A stretch of DNA of 64,000 bases from NCBI GenBank assembly GCA_033675265.1, contig JAUJYZ010000974.1:872001-936000 (forward strand). The letters run 5' to 3'. The notes beneath the pieces were generated by a model. That model saw nothing but the letters and a program-made list of their open reading frames with translations. It searched no databases and was not told the DNA's origin. This document shows, piece by piece, positions 12,101 through 22,291 of this stretch. Position numbers and translations under genes: made by a program. Source of the DNA: Actinostola sp. cb2023 (lineage: Eukaryota; Cnidaria; Anthozoa; Actiniaria; Actinostolidae). The first letter of the stretch is position 1; every line of letters begins with the position of its first letter.

Positions 12101-15100
12101 CTCACTATTTATCACGCAATAGATAATAATAATAATAATAATAATATGTCTTTATTAATAGATAGTGAGTACGTTAGCCAATCAGATTGCAGGATTCGTG
12201 ATAGTATGCTAGTTGGATTCTACTAAGAGTCAATTCGTTCCAGTAGTATTGCTAGCTAACAACTCTACCATGAGATTGTGTCAAGATAAACTATTAAACA
12301 CTCACCTTTGGAGTCACCAACCTTAGTTGGCACTGAAGCTGAAGCACTTTCACTTCTTTTCTGTAAATTCAAAATGCCAGGCAAAACATTAATAATCACA
12401 CATTTCTGGTACTAAGTTTACAACGTAGACAATAATTTTGAATTCATATTATCTTTAACCCTTTGACACCCAGAGATTTTTGAGTTTTTTAGCGATTTTC
12501 TGGACCTAATCACGCCATAGGAAATTTCGATTCCATATAAGGGGTTTCCATGGAAATCTTGACAGTTCTGAAAGCCCACGGGCTCAGGTTCTGACGTAAT
12601 CTTTCTCTTTTGGTGAATCTCCTCGAGGAACGGCATCTCGTAGCTACTAGGAGCGGTCAATTTTGCATTTTTAGAGTGTTTATAGCCATTATTCACCACA
12701 GAAGCCCCCAGGACAGCATCATTAAGCTTGACTGGTGTGGTAGAGACCGTTCTCCTGGAAGAACTCAGGAGTTTAGATACGAATTCACGAACAGATTTCG
12801 ACTTTGCCGTTTGGAAATTCAAAATGGCGGACTCAATTGTGAAATCGTCTCTCTGGTCTTTCTGTGGTGGATTCCAGGACCTACAAAGGCATTTTTGGCG
12901 ACTTTGGACTTGTAAAGAATGCAACCGGTGCAATATTTTGCCTGTAGGACCGAGTGGCTCGACACTCTATATATTCTTAAAAGAGGGATATTCGGGGAGA
13001 TCTATGCCGAAATTCCCGGATGTTTCCCGGCATCCTTTTCGGGCGTGCAGAAGGAAAACACGTGTTAGCGAAAGTGATCCCTAAGGAAATGGCTATTGTT
13101 CTGCAAGCTAAGGACGAGAGAGTGAAAAATTCATGACTATATCAAGAAGAGAGATGGAAGTTTGCCGAGAAAGTGGCGTTTTGTTTCGGAAGGATGTATT
13201 TTGGAAGAAAATCCAAGTCAAATGTCGTTCATTTTCGAGGTGTAAAATTGCGTCAAAAACGCGCATTTTTGATTTCTATGAAAAATAAATTGAACTAGTG
13301 CCCAGAAATCGGACCTGTAAGTCAGTTTACTTGAAGTTAAAATTTGAAGAGTTATCTAGTTGTCACTAAAAACTGGTCAGGAGATCGATGTTACGAAAAT
13401 TCAGAAAGTTTGAATTTTTAAAAGCAGTATCGATTTTTACGGGCGGTTTCGGGCGCCGTGGGAGTCAAAGGGTTAAATTCAATTAATTTTTTTTTTTTTT
13501 TCACTGACTTGCCATTTTTCCTACCAAAAACTATTTAAAACATTAAGTCTACCTAAGACGGTTATACATGCCAAATTTTATTTGAAACTGAGCTTGATTG
13601 AAGGACTTAGGGGGGGAGGGTATTTGTTATAGACCTCAAAAGCCCAATTTTACATATAGGTCAAAAAGTCAAAGTTGAGGGAGTGGTCATTGTGAAATTT
13701 AGACAGCAGAGAAGAATAGTTGTCGTGGATATTAGTCAGACCAATGGTCACACTCACCCTATGGTGATCCAGGGGGGGAGTGATGCTTGTCACGTGACTA
13801 GCCCTAGCCCCTAAGCCAGCCTTCAGTCAAATCTAACCCTAGCTTCCAGAACTAACCCAATGGCAAAAAAAAAATAACCCTAAGCCTGAATCGTTACCCT
13901 AACCCTAGTTTTGAGTTAACCCCAACCCTAACTTCTTCCCGGAGGTGACAAAAGTCCTGGTCACGTGACCTCATATTTTTTTTGTTTAACCCTTTGACAC
14001 CCAGAGATTTTTGAGTTTTTTAGCGATTTTCTGGACCTAATCACGCCATAGGAAATTTCGATTCCATATAAGGGGTTTCCATGGAAATCTTGACAGTTCT
14101 GAAAGCCCACGGGCTCAGGTTCTGACGTAATCTTTCTCTTTTGGTGAATCTCCTCGAGGAACGGCATCTCGTAGCTACTAGGAGCGGTCAATTTTGCATT
14201 TTTAGAGTGTTTATAGCCATTATTCACCACAGAAGCCCCCAGGACAGCATCATTAAGCTTGACTGGTGTGGTAGAGACCGTTCTCCTGGAAGAACTCAGG
14301 AGTTTAGATACGAATTCACGAACAGATTTCGACTTTGCCATTTGGAAATTCAAAATGGCGGACTCAATTGTGAAATCGTCTCTCTGGTCTTTCTGTGGTG
14401 GATTCCAGGACCTACAAAGGCATTTTTGGCGACTTTGGACTTGTAAAGAATGCAACCGGTGCAATATTTTGCCTGTAGGACCGAGTGGCTCGACACTCTA
14501 CATATTCTTAAAAAGAGGGATATTCGGGGAGATCTATGCCGAAATTCCCGGATGTTTCCCGGCATCCTTTTCGGGCGTGCAGAAGGAAAACACGTGTTAG
14601 CGAAAGTGGTCCCTAAGGAAATGGCTATTGTTCTGCAAGCTAAGGAAGAGAGAGTGAAAAATTCATGACTATATCAAGAAGAGAGATGGAAGTTTGCCGA
14701 GAAAGTGGCGTTTTGTTTCGGAAGGATGTATTTTGGAAGAAAATCCAAGTCAAATGTCGTTCATTTTCGAGGTGTAAAATTGCGTCAAAAACGCGCATTT
14801 TTGATTTCTATGAAAAATAAATTGAACTAGTGCCCAGAAATCGGACCTGTAAGTCAGTTTACTTGAAGTTAAAATTTGAAGAGTTATCTAGTTGTCACTA
14901 AAAACTGGTCAGGAGATCGATGTTACGAAAATTCAGAAAGTTTGAATTTTTAAAAGCAGTATCGATTTTTACGGGCGGTTTCGGGCGCCGTGGGAGTCAA
15001 AGGGTTAATGACTTGTTTCTACATGTAGTATAAACAATCCATCACAAGTATAGCATGTATAGAGGTTATTACGCGCCATCATCGTGCGGTATCCAAGCAT

Positions 15101-17368
15101 TCTGATTGGTTGAGAAATGATTTCGCGCGCTGTCATTGGTTGAATACAATGTGTTCGATTCCGTACCGTGACTCCGTACCGTAGGTTTCCCACTCATACG
15201 AAAACGACTCTATACGACAACAAAATGTAAACAACAAAAAAAGTCAAAATTCAAGAAAATAAGCTTCATCTACACTATTTTTTGACTGATTTATTCCAAG
15301 CTTTCGGGTTCCAGATCCATCGTCAGGGAAATGATGGTACAATGCAATGCTTCAATAGAAAATTATGTCAATAACACTTTTTTTCTTCTTATTTTCTACA
15401 CAGATATCACTAAGAAGTTGTGTGTTTCCCTATTTACTTTAGAAGTGCTTTTCTGTTGTTTTTTTAGTGTTTTCTTTTTTCCAAAACGTGTAATACACTG
15501 TCATATTTGTACTCATATTTGTACTGTAAGATGACAAGTTGTGTAATGAAGTCTTTACATGTAAGTAACTGTAATGTAGTTACCACCCCTTTAATTAATT
15601 ACTACCATCCGTAACCACATGAGACAAAAGTCAATACCAGCTAATCATATACACATGTATGCTGACTGCTACTTCCTACAAGTTGAGGGCCTTTTGTCTC
15701 AACTGGTCACATAGCAATGCAAATGCTACTCTATTTAAAAATGAATCAAGATAGAAAGTGTTGAAGTGATAATGTCTTACATTCATTCCGTAGCAGCTGT
15801 TTCGTCCATCTACCTTATAAAACAAAGCATCTGGTCCTCGTGAGTGATGGTGTAGCATAGCATTAAGACAAGCAAGTGAAGAAGTATTGCGACTAGATAA
15901 AACAAAGGAATCAAGTAAGTATTGATATAAATATTATGTGTCATTCACTCTTTCATTATCCTTATCAAACTCATTAATAATTCATGAGGACATCACAATA
16001 GAAATCATAACCGCGGAGTATATATTGTATATCGGATACAAAATTGTCCTCATTTACATACACTTTAAGTTGGATTTTCTCAGCCGAACTTAATCAAATC
16101 TTGGAAAGTTTACCATAAAATGAGGTTATGTGCACCTAGACATCTGATAAGTCCGATACAATATTCATGTCCGTGTTATATAAGATCTACAATCACGAGC
16201 CAAAGTATATCTTATACAACACTGCCACTCATGTTGTAAATTATGCTACTTAAAATTAGAAATATTCTCAGTGGGACATCCAACACTGCAGAATGATTAA
16301 CAATATTATTCCCAAAAGTGGAGGTGAGTAGTGGTGGATATTTTACTGAGCCGTGAATCTTTGAGCAGCAAGGTAAAATATCTACAACTACTCACTGACA
16401 CTGAGGGGAATAATGTTATTGTTTCAGTATATACCACACAAGTGAATAGCCAGCCAAATATATAAAATATATTTTCAAGAAGAAAAAGACACGCTCTTGA
16501 GACACCATCTTGTTTTGCTCGGAGGTAAAAATAGCCAAGGATATCCCTAGTTTGATTAACCAATCATAGCGCACGAAAAGCACTATTCACTTGTGTGGTA
16601 TATGCTAATAAAAGTTACCCTACAGAAGTTTTTGAATGGATGAAATACTTGTACACTTATTTATGCAATATGTCATTTGTCAGCAAAGACTGATTTCTAA
16701 GAACCTTTGATCTTTACTCTACTAGAGTCCTACTACTGATAGTGAGCTAAAAGGAGGCAGCAGACATTTCCCCAATTATTGGCAACTCATTGTCATTGCT
16801 GTCTGAAAGGTCGTCTGTAATAGTGACTTACAATATTTTTTTTGAAAGACACAAAATAACAACCAGTGATTCTGCACACTCAGCATAATAAACGGAACCC
16901 TCTACATTCCTTGACGCCATCAATGGCATCATTTCGTATTTTGTACTTTTTTTTAGCGTTTCCTCAGTTTTATAGCGTTTGTGTTTTGACGGGAATACGC
17001 ACGCTAAAAAAGAGAACGGCCGATTTCAGGTTCACCAACCAACAGTCCACTAAAACCAATTTGGTATCAAAAAATACTTGAATTTTATAAACGCAATAAC
17101 GAAATGGGATTGAAAAAAAGTCGATGCTTACCTGTCCCGTAGATTCTCATCTCGAATGACTTTCAAGATTTCCTTGTGAGTCATATGACAGTTGGCCCTG
17201 TCTAGAACCTTTGGAATAACAACAAACTTCATTAGCAAAACGGCGATCACGCTATTGGGACATCGTGGGCAAAACACTGGACAACAAGAAAGAACTCACA
17301 ATCATCGAGGCCTCTGCCCAAGTTAAACTCTTCATTTTACGCTTAGTTTCAGTATTTTCGCCGCTCAT
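2242..17368 (-). CDS. ASXL: Additional sex combs-like (ASXL) chromatin regulator, 13 exons
   Basis: Scaffold subunit of the PR-DUB complex: ASXL proteins activate the deubiquitinase BAP1/Calypso, which removes ubiquitin from histone H2A in the nucleus. I joined exons by GT-AG borders and phase (minus strand): 17368-17300, 17208-17132, 15892-15781, 12360-12306, 10668-10181, 9035-8907, 8814-8787, 8634-8555, 8359-8250, 7902-7829, 7646-7573, 7470-7439, 3100-2242. They sum to 2187 nt, 728 codons plus stop, with every phase matching. Domains: HARE-HTH residues about 12-86, a basic Lys/Arg stretch about 215-250 (nuclear-localisation type), DEUBAD about 330-443, C-terminal PHD finger about 695-728. 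It is short next to vertebrate ASXL1-3 (over 1400 residues) but keeps all three modules. The exon 5 end is the least certain join: it uses a GC donor, while GT donors upstream would also keep frame. Introns carry many repeats. Confidence 0.9.
3306..3664. repeat. Long perfect-type palindrome (foldback MITE) in ASXL intron 12
   Basis: Two arms of about 165 bp face each other around a centre at about 3470. The ends are TAGAGTACTAAAGT and ACTTTAGTACTCTA, and the centre is CGGCTCCGTTC / GAACGGAGCCG. The arms carry the same sequence in reverse complement with few mismatches, so the transcript could form a long hairpin. Confidence 0.85.
3783..4749. mobile_element. DNA transposon remnant with RecQ-like helicase fragment
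   Basis: Terminal inverted repeats of about 90 bp (TTAGCCTGAATATCAG at left, mirrored by CTGATATTCAGGCAA at right) are flanked by the 8-bp direct repeat CCACTAGG at 3775-3782 and 4750-4757. Inside, on the minus strand, 4626-4348 encodes a piece ending in a Walker A helicase motif. A second short open frame at 4220-3984 could be a tail of the same gene. Best read as an internally deleted copy of a larger element. The superfamily is not settled. Confidence 0.75.
4348..4626 (-). pseudogene. RecQ-like SF2 helicase N-terminal fragment inside the transposon
   Basis: The 92-codon frame contains [13 protein letters not shown] and then [18 protein letters not shown], which reads as the Q-region and motif I (Walker A, TGYGKS) of a RecQ-family DNA helicase. 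No DEAH box or later motif follows, and the frame drifts into unrelated sequence within 15 residues, so the gene is truncated. It lies inside the inverted repeats of the 3783-4749 element and in ASXL intron 12. Assignment to RecQ rests on motif I and its spacing only. Confidence 0.55.
4750..7233. repeat. Satellite array, 55-bp unit, about 45 copies, in ASXL intron 12
   Basis: The unit runs CTACTAGGTAGCCTTG, TATCATTATAGAATCAATCC, AGTATTGATATACCCATTG. Many copies are identical, while others carry partial units, internal duplications of 5-20 bp and shuffled pieces (for example 4880-5000, 5440-5530, 6340-6420). Adjacent to the transposon at 3783-4749, whose target CCACTAGG resembles the unit's start. 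Confidence 0.95.
7276..7423. repeat. AGAGTCG-MITE copy 1
   Basis: Short element with GCATGAGTGGGAAAG at left and CTTTCCCACTC-type right end followed by ATATGAAAATGACTCT. It contains the family's ATTGGATGAGA and TTTTTGATTGGTT blocks. It ends 16 bp from ASXL exon 12, in intron 12. Confidence 0.75.
7439..8814 (-). CDS. ASXL: ASXL exons 7-12: DEUBAD (BAP1-activating) domain
   Basis: Six short exons (28-110 nt) encode the DEUBAD/ASXH module. Visible blocks are [14 protein letters not shown] (exon 8), [20 protein letters not shown] then PKVDRVVGQ (exon 9), [17 protein letters not shown] (exon 10), [12 protein letters not shown] (exon 11) and [13 protein letters not shown] across exons 11-12. The NEF tripeptide in exon 10 matches the NEF motif of vertebrate ASXL known to matter for BAP1 activation. 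Small exons in varied phases that still join without a break support a functional gene. Confidence 0.9.
9121..9323. repeat. AGAGTCG-MITE copy 2
   Basis: Ends AGTCATTTTCATATGAGTGG and CCACTCATACGAAAACGACT are inverted. Interior blocks GTACGGTTCGTGCC-like, CATTCTGATTGGTTG and TCGATTCCGTACCG are shared with the copies at 15066, 27468, 43792 and 49227. In ASXL intron 5. Confidence 0.85.
9512..10022. repeat. Inverted-repeat element in ASXL intron 5
   Basis: Left arm near 9512-9660 (TCAATAAGCCAGTTCACGC, then CCGCCATTTTGAATTGGGAC) is mirrored at 9893-10022 (GTCCCAATTCAAAATGGCGG, then AGCGTGAAATGGCTTATTG). Arms are about 130 bp. Non-coding. Confidence 0.8.
11461..11613. repeat. MITE with GAGTGCAAATATTATATCCG ends
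   Basis: GAGTGCAAATATTATATCCG at left is mirrored by CGGATATAATATTTGCACTC at right. The interior is rich in TTAGTACTA-type sequence. Related modules occur at 28290-28400 and 29400-29652. In ASXL intron 4. Confidence 0.8.
12004..12228. repeat. MITE with internal TAA microsatellite
   Basis: Left GTAGAAACCAACTAGCATA is mirrored by TATGCTAGTTGGATTCTAC at right. The interior holds an (ATA)n run at about 12122-12146. In ASXL intron 4, close to exon 4. Confidence 0.7.
12459..13472. mobile_element. Non-autonomous piggyBac-type element, copy 1
   Basis: The ends are CCCTTTGACACCC and GGGAGTCAAAGGG, and both sides are flanked by TTAA (12455-12458 and 13473-13476), the target preferred by piggyBac transposases. 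Length 1014 bp. No transposase: the open frames inside are not conserved proteins. In ASXL intron 3, with a near-identical copy about 0.5 kb away. Confidence 0.85.
13790..13935. repeat. Degenerate telomere-like CCCTAA stretch
   Basis: Repeated imperfect CCCTAACCCTA, AACCCTAGC and CCCAACCCTAAC words resemble interstitial (TTAGGG)n sequence. It sits between the two piggyBac-type copies. Weak, low copy. Confidence 0.4.
13990..15004. mobile_element. Non-autonomous piggyBac-type element, copy 2
   Basis: Same element and orientation as 12459-13472, differing at only a few bases in the stretches I compared, 1015 bp, again bounded by TTAA (13986-13989 and 15005-15008). Each copy has its own TTAA sites, so two insertions or an insertion plus a local duplication are both possible. 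Confidence 0.85.
15066..15211. repeat. AGAGTCG-MITE copy 3 (5' truncated)
   Basis: Only the right part is present: CATTCTGATTGGTTGAGAAA, GTTCGATTCCGTACCGTGA, then CCCACTCATACGAAAACGAC. The left end is missing. In ASXL intron 3. Confidence 0.75.
15781..17368 (-). CDS. ASXL: ASXL exons 1-3: HARE-HTH domain
   Basis: The start codon at 17368 opens a Lys/Arg tract followed by [10 protein letters not shown] (exon 1, 17368-17300, donor GTGAGT), [20 protein letters not shown] (exon 2, 17208-17132) and [20 protein letters not shown] (exon 3, 15892-15781). This is the winged-helix HARE-HTH fold found at the N-terminus of ASXL proteins and thought to bind DNA. The segment LACLNAMLH and the Phe-Tyr-Lys-Val after it are the family signature. 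Exon 3 ends in phase 0. Confidence 0.9.
16431..16603. repeat. MITE with TATACCACACAAGTGAATAG ends
   Basis: Left TATACCACACAAGTGAATAG and right CTATTCACTTGTGTGGTATA are exact reverse complements. About 173 bp, in ASXL intron 2. Confidence 0.85.
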
Positions 17369-17518
17369 GACGAAGTCCGATCCGAGGATTGCGACTTCAG
17401 ACGTGATGCGAAATTCAGTGTCAGTTTGAGTTGAAAGAATCCATAGGAATTAATGATCACAAACTGACGGACTAAACAACAGTTCGCCCGCCATCTTTAA
17501 CCGAACGGTTCGACATGT

Positions 17519-17526
17519 CACGTGAC
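17519..17526. promoter_or_regulatory. TCACGTGA E-box upstream of ASXL
   Basis: A palindromic TCACGTGA (CACGTG core, the USF/TFE/Myc-type E-box) lies about 150 bp upstream of the ASXL start codon on the minus strand. Its position suits a promoter element. Binding is not shown by sequence alone. Confidence 0.4.
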
Positions 17527-17529
17527 TGT

Positions 17530-18740
17530 TAACTTGCGCCCAGACCTCCTCCTATACAAAGTTGTTTATAAAACACTGAGTCATTCGAGTCATGCGATTT
17601 TTCGACCTAAAATTATTCTAAGAAGTTAGTTTGGGATGGAAAACTATTGACAAGAAATCATGGCAATTTGATAAGTGAGATAATAATAATAATGATTTAT
17701 ATTATATTATTATTAAATCAAATTAAAACTGTCCCGTTACTGCTACAAAATCGAAATAAATTCTCAAAGGGTGATTTTTTTTATGGAGCAGGAATCTGGT
17801 AAAGAGATCAGATGATCATGGCAATATTACTATAATTTATGCACTCACTGATGGCGAATTAATTTGCGAGTATATTATTGTTTATGGTATGGTTGGTACT
17901 AATTCACATGATAATAATTGATTTGATTGGGATTTCATACCATGCGCAGGTCATTTCATCGTCTCAATTTCATTCCAACAAATATAATTACGATTTTGAT
18001 TATTCAATGTCATCGATTTCATGATTCAATTTTCTACAAAACGTCCGTTGGGCGAACTAACTTGAAAACTAAAAGCGAAATTAAATTCATCTTAATTGTA
18101 AACGCTGTCTTACATATTGAACGATATAAATATCAAGGTTGGTAGATAAAGACTGCAGAGCAACAAAGAACCGAATCGAAACGAGTAACTTTGCCACCTA
18201 TAACAATGTAAAGTTCAGTTATGCTGAGCTAGTTATATATTTGAGATGAAATAAACGAAGGTGCGTGTTTGCTATGCTCCCTCATGACAAAGAGAATCCC
18301 GATTTTATACACGTTTAAACCAATTAATACCTTGCCTTTCGCCTAAGAGTTCGTGATAATGAAGCGGACAAGTTTAAAACAGGTCAACTCATAACGATTC
18401 TGAACCAAGCATGGCGCGGAATATCGCTCGAGCACATGAGAAGAATAGTCATCGATATGACTGGAGCGACTGACAAAAGCTACAAATAAAATGGGTCTTC
18501 TTTGAGCTTATTAAAAGTACTATTAATCTAACATAACAATGGCAGAAATAGCTGTAGTATACAAGTGTACGAATCGACTAACCTTGCTTCATTCTGAACT
18601 CATTCCACAGCAACTGAACTCGTCTCGAATCGATTTCAGCCCACTACGGTGATCATTCCTGACATGCGCGATTATGTGAGGTTTATCTCGCGCGTGATCG
18701 TGAGTGACACGTGATTATGCCACAGGCCCAGAAATACGGT
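17530..18740. other. Intergenic region between ASXL and COX6C copy 1
   Basis: Separates the divergent ASXL and COX6C genes. It has AT-rich stretches with TAATAATAA runs near 17690, and a second CACGTG core near 18710. No coding region or repeat family recognised. Confidence 0.5.
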
Positions 18741-18741
18741 C

Positions 18742-18906
18742 ATTGGCTAATGGTATGGTATGAATTTACTTGTGAAAGCTGGATAAAAGAGGATATTTTG
18801 CATCTGTCAAGTCTAGCTATAGCTCAAGTCGCAGAGGAAAGAAAAACAGGGTTATATTCTTACTGATCGTTCTACTGTGCTTTTTCCCGGTCACTCTTCA
18901 GCTTTG
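18742..18906 (+). promoter_or_regulatory. Putative promoter and 5' non-coding exon of COX6C copy 1
   Basis: An inverted CCAAT box (CATTGGCTAA, about 18741-18750) is followed by a weak TATA-like GGATAAAAGA (18781-18790). A splice donor TTTG|GTGAGT falls at 18906/18907. A matching acceptor after TCTTTTCTTCCTTACTCGAT lies near 19552, just before the coding exon. The transcription start is inferred. Confidence 0.45.
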
Positions 18907-19582
18907 GTGAGTGAGTACTGGTAAACAGTCAGAATTTATTTTTGTTTTTCAAAGGAAAAAAAAGGCCAAGAAAAGGTTTATTTCAAAGTTTTAGAATAAT
19001 GATAATAAAAACAATCTGTATGAAACAGAATAGGCACTAGATTTTATACTAAAAGACCAGTACTAAATGGAAAGTTTTTTGTCCGTTTGGTACCAATTTA
19101 ATAGAAACTACACATAAATAAATATCGGAAATCGTTGTTGTTGATGCCTTGCATTTCTTCACTGATCCTCTATTTTATATGGAGTCTTATTTTTGACAGA
19201 AAACTGGCAAGTATCTCAATTAGCAAAAGAGAACTTTATTTATATTTACAGTGTATTATATTTGTAATATAATATTTATATAATATGTATTAAAAATATA
19301 TAATTATATAATAATAAATTATATTTATTTGTTATATTTATTCAGTCATCAAAGGTTACTTTTTTTTTCCAAAAAAAACTGGCAAAAATTCCGGTTTATA
19401 AAAAAAAGCTGGAGTCGCAAATCAAATTGGTAAATGAAAGTGATCGTTTAATTTTAGTGTTTTCACGAAAACATTTGCGCAGTTTGGCGATTATTCGTTT
19501 ACAATCGCACAGTCACAATATCTTTTCTTCCTTACTCGATAGATCAGACTACAAAGAGCACTGAGAACTTAGCAAGGACATC

Positions 19583-19798
19583 ATGGCCCCCCAACTTCGA
19601 GGAATGGTCGAACGCACTATGCGTAGAGATATTCTACAGGCGATTGCAGTTGCTTTCACTGTTGCATGTGGCGTCAAGTTCTTCGTTGCCTGGCCAAGGA
19701 GAAAGAAGTACGAAGAATATTATCTAAACCTTGATGCAGAGAAAGAAGCCAGTATAATTGAAGCGAATATGAAAGCATGGGAAGAGAAGAAACGCTGA
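19583..19798 (+). CDS. COX6C: Cytochrome c oxidase subunit 6C, tandem copy 1
   Basis: A 71-residue inner-mitochondrial-membrane subunit of complex IV, one of the small nuclear subunits around the catalytic core. The sequence starts MAPQLRGMVERTMRRDI, has one membrane helix at about residues 19-36 (AIAVAFTVACGVKFFVAW), then a basic PRRKKYEEYY turn and an acidic LDAEKEA tail, the COX6C layout at the usual length (mammalian about 75). The coding part is a single exon. A 5' UTR intron is likely (donor 18907). A possible ATTAAA polyadenylation signal is at 19851. First of three tandem paralogues at 19.6, 23.9 and 26.5 kb on the same strand. Confidence 0.92.
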   Translation: MAPQLRGMVERTMRRDILQAIAVAFTVACGVKFFVAWPRRKKYEEYYLNLDAEKEASIIEANMKAWEEKKR

Positions 19799-19999
19799 TT
19801 TGTGTCTGAATTCTGACTGTGATAACGAAATTCTAAATTTGGTTTATTTTATTAAAATATATTATATCTGATATAGCTAATTTGCATAATCATTGTCGGG
19901 TCGAAAATCATGAAAGCTAAGACCAAAAGGAATTCTGGGAAATTAAAACTCTCAATCATCGACCTTTTTATCCAGACTTGTAGGATCTTATGAAAAAAA

Positions 20000-20371
20000 T
20001 CAATTACATATGAAGTGAATAGTGGGATGTTTCAGGGGTTTTTTTTTATTTGAGCTTCGCATTTGTGAGTTATGCTAATTCAGTGACGTCAGTTGATTGT
20101 TTTGCCGTAACTTATTTATCATTTTTCAAGCAGTTCTCTTTTCTGAAATACAAAAAAAAAATTTAGCATCATTTATAAAAGTTGTAAAAAACTTTTTGCC
20201 AGATTTAAAATGTCAATAATTTGCACAAGGACGCTTTTGTATAATAAATTAGAAATCAACTGACGTCACCAAATTAGCATATCACGATTTCAAACCTTTA
20301 TAACTCGAAAATTTGAAGCTCAAATCACAAAATACTGAAACATCCCACTATTCACTTCATGTGTAATCGAT
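20000..20371. repeat. MITE with GTGAATAGTGGGATGTTTCA ends
   Basis: ATGAAGTGAATAGTGGGAT at the left is mirrored by ATCCCACTATTCACTTCAT at the right. Two TGACGTCA-type CRE-like words lie inside. About 370 bp between COX6C copies 1 and 2. Confidence 0.8.
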
Positions 20372-20424
20372 TTTCAAAGTAAAAAAATGTAATTCACGTA
20401 CACTTTAACATGGTTTAAGGTGGT

Positions 20425-21292
20425 TTAAGGGTGGACTAACATATTTCGTTACTATGCAACCGCGTTGCTATGGGGTTTTACATGTCTTCAATTCTTTAGC
20501 TTTGTTGAGGATTTTTTTCTGAAATTTTGATATTTTATAGCCTTGTTAAACATCCCACTTCTCTCTAGGGGTTTTAAATTTCGTTTTAGCAGAAATGAGC
20601 AAGCATACAATTTATGAATTGAAAGTCATACAATTCGCGCATCTCCTGCTTGGGTATAACAGGAAAATCAAAACGTCTTTGCTGCATAATCATTTTTATG
20701 CCAAATGACAGAATAGAGAACTGTCTAAACATTTTCGTAGGATTCTTTTCCGAAATCCATCAATTCAATGCTGAAAAAGAACGGTAAATTTAACAAGACT
20801 TCACTGCGCATGCGCAGATTCTCGTTTTCAAAAACCTTCAAAATTTTCGAGCACGTTCACCGAGGGTTATTTTATTCTAACCTAGAATATCAACAACGAC
20901 CTAGTCAACATTGCTGAGCATGCTTTTTAAAAACTGAAGACAATATGATAAGTTATGGAATTTAATCCTTAAAAACAGTTCGAATAACATCCATAAAAAA
21001 ATCATTTTTCATTTAAATACCAAATCCATGCTCAGTTGTCTGCTCCTTGTGTTGTAGAACAAGTGTATAATCATAGATTTACAGTATCTTATAAATCCTT
21101 GGAAAAAAAGAGCGTTTTCTGTTTTGATGACGTCATTGTGACGTAATTTGGTGACGTCATGCTCTGACAAAGATTTCTCCTTTACAATCACTTCCTATAA
21201 GTCCCTTCTCTTCTCTTTGAATTTTACGATTTTTTTGAGGTTTCAAATTTTCCTTAGCAACAGTCGAAATAAATATGTTAGTCCACCCTTAA
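20425..21292. repeat. Element with TTAAGGGTGGACTAACATAT ends
   Basis: TTAAGGGTGGACTAACATAT at left is mirrored by ATATGTTAGTCCACCCTTAA at right, 868 bp apart. A perfect NRF-1-type palindrome CTGCGCATGCGCAG lies inside at about 20804-20817. No coding region. Confidence 0.75.
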
Positions 21293-21503
21293 CTAAACAG
21301 GTTTAGAAAATTATCTACAGGCGCCATGAAACTTTTAGCACAAAATTGCTGGTAAACTGTCCTTTATGTTACATAGTATAAATTCCAGGTCGCTTGCATG
21401 ATTCTTGCAATTGTGAAATTAAATGCCCTCGAATTAGAGAAGCGAGAATAAACTTAGTTTAACTAAACAAGGTTTGGTGTGAATGGGGTATTAGTTAAAT
21501 AAC

Positions 21504-22291
21504 CTCGTATCCAGTCGCTTCTTCGGGCATGGTGCTTTGCTCCCCAGTTCTTTTCGCTTTCTCGTCTCCCTCCATTCTCGTACCCAGTGCCCACGTTGTA
21601 TTTTCATACAATGGTATTCCGTTTTTGAATTATAAATCTATGAAATGAGAGTGACTGTGTAGACATAAATTGATCTGAATTCGTAAAGGGAGATCTAACA
21701 ATATATATATATTAACGGCTGCAGTGACCTACCACCGGAGAAGACGTAATCGATCGTACCGTCGAGCCAAAGGAATATTTTTATAATTCAAGAGAAACAA
21801 TATTTATAAACAAAGCGGAAGACAGGAAGGCTCACACTCAGATATATTAGAACATGTATTTATCGTCCAGCCTTTATCGCAACAGAGCCAGAGAAGAACC
21901 GGTGATGAACGTCGAAGGGATTTTAAACGGCTACACGAAGATAAATGTACAAACTTGTGTACTTGTTACATTGTTTGAATATTCAAACCAACGTGAACAC
22001 TACGTAGCCAGTAGACTCTTCCACAGTACCCGCTCTCAGCGGTCTTTAGTATGAGCATGCGCTCTGACGACTTGGTCGTCAAAATACTCGTACCCAGAGC
22101 ACCTCGGTCGGTCGTTCCTTCTATCTACCGACGGGAGAAGGAACGACCGACCGAGGAGCTCTGGGTACGAGAATGGGTTTCCCAGAGCCAGCGACGAGCC
22201 AAATGAGGAGTGGGCTCTGGGTACGAGAATGGTCTCCCTCCCCCTCCCTTCCCCCTCCCCTTCCCCACCGAAGAAGCGACTGGGTACGAGG
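21504..22291. mobile_element. Outer element of a nested set (CTCGTATCCAGTCGC ends)
   Basis: Left CTCGTATCCAGTCGCTTCTT and right AAGAAGCGACTGGGTACGAG are inverted, with the 12-bp direct repeat TAGTTAAATAAC outside each end (21492-21503, 22292-22303). A second element of the same general type is inserted within it (21573-22231). Confidence 0.8.
21573..22231. mobile_element. Inner element of the nested set (CATTCTCGTACCCAG ends)
   Basis: Bounded by CATTCTCGTACCCAGTGCCC and GGGCTCTGGGTACGAGAATG, with the 9-bp target duplication GTCTCCCTC at 21564-21572 and 22232-22240. A 9-bp duplication fits Mutator-like elements. The interior matches the element at 59695-60379 over several hundred bases. A third foldback (about 22081-22170, CTCGTACCCAGAGC arms with a CCTCGGTCGGTCGTTCCTTC stem) is inserted inside this one. 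Confidence 0.85.

Noticed and set aside
12418..14668. Frames of 100-171 codons in the duplicated 1 kb segments
   Set aside because: Lie within the two piggyBac-type elements, overlap on both strands and show no transposase motif.
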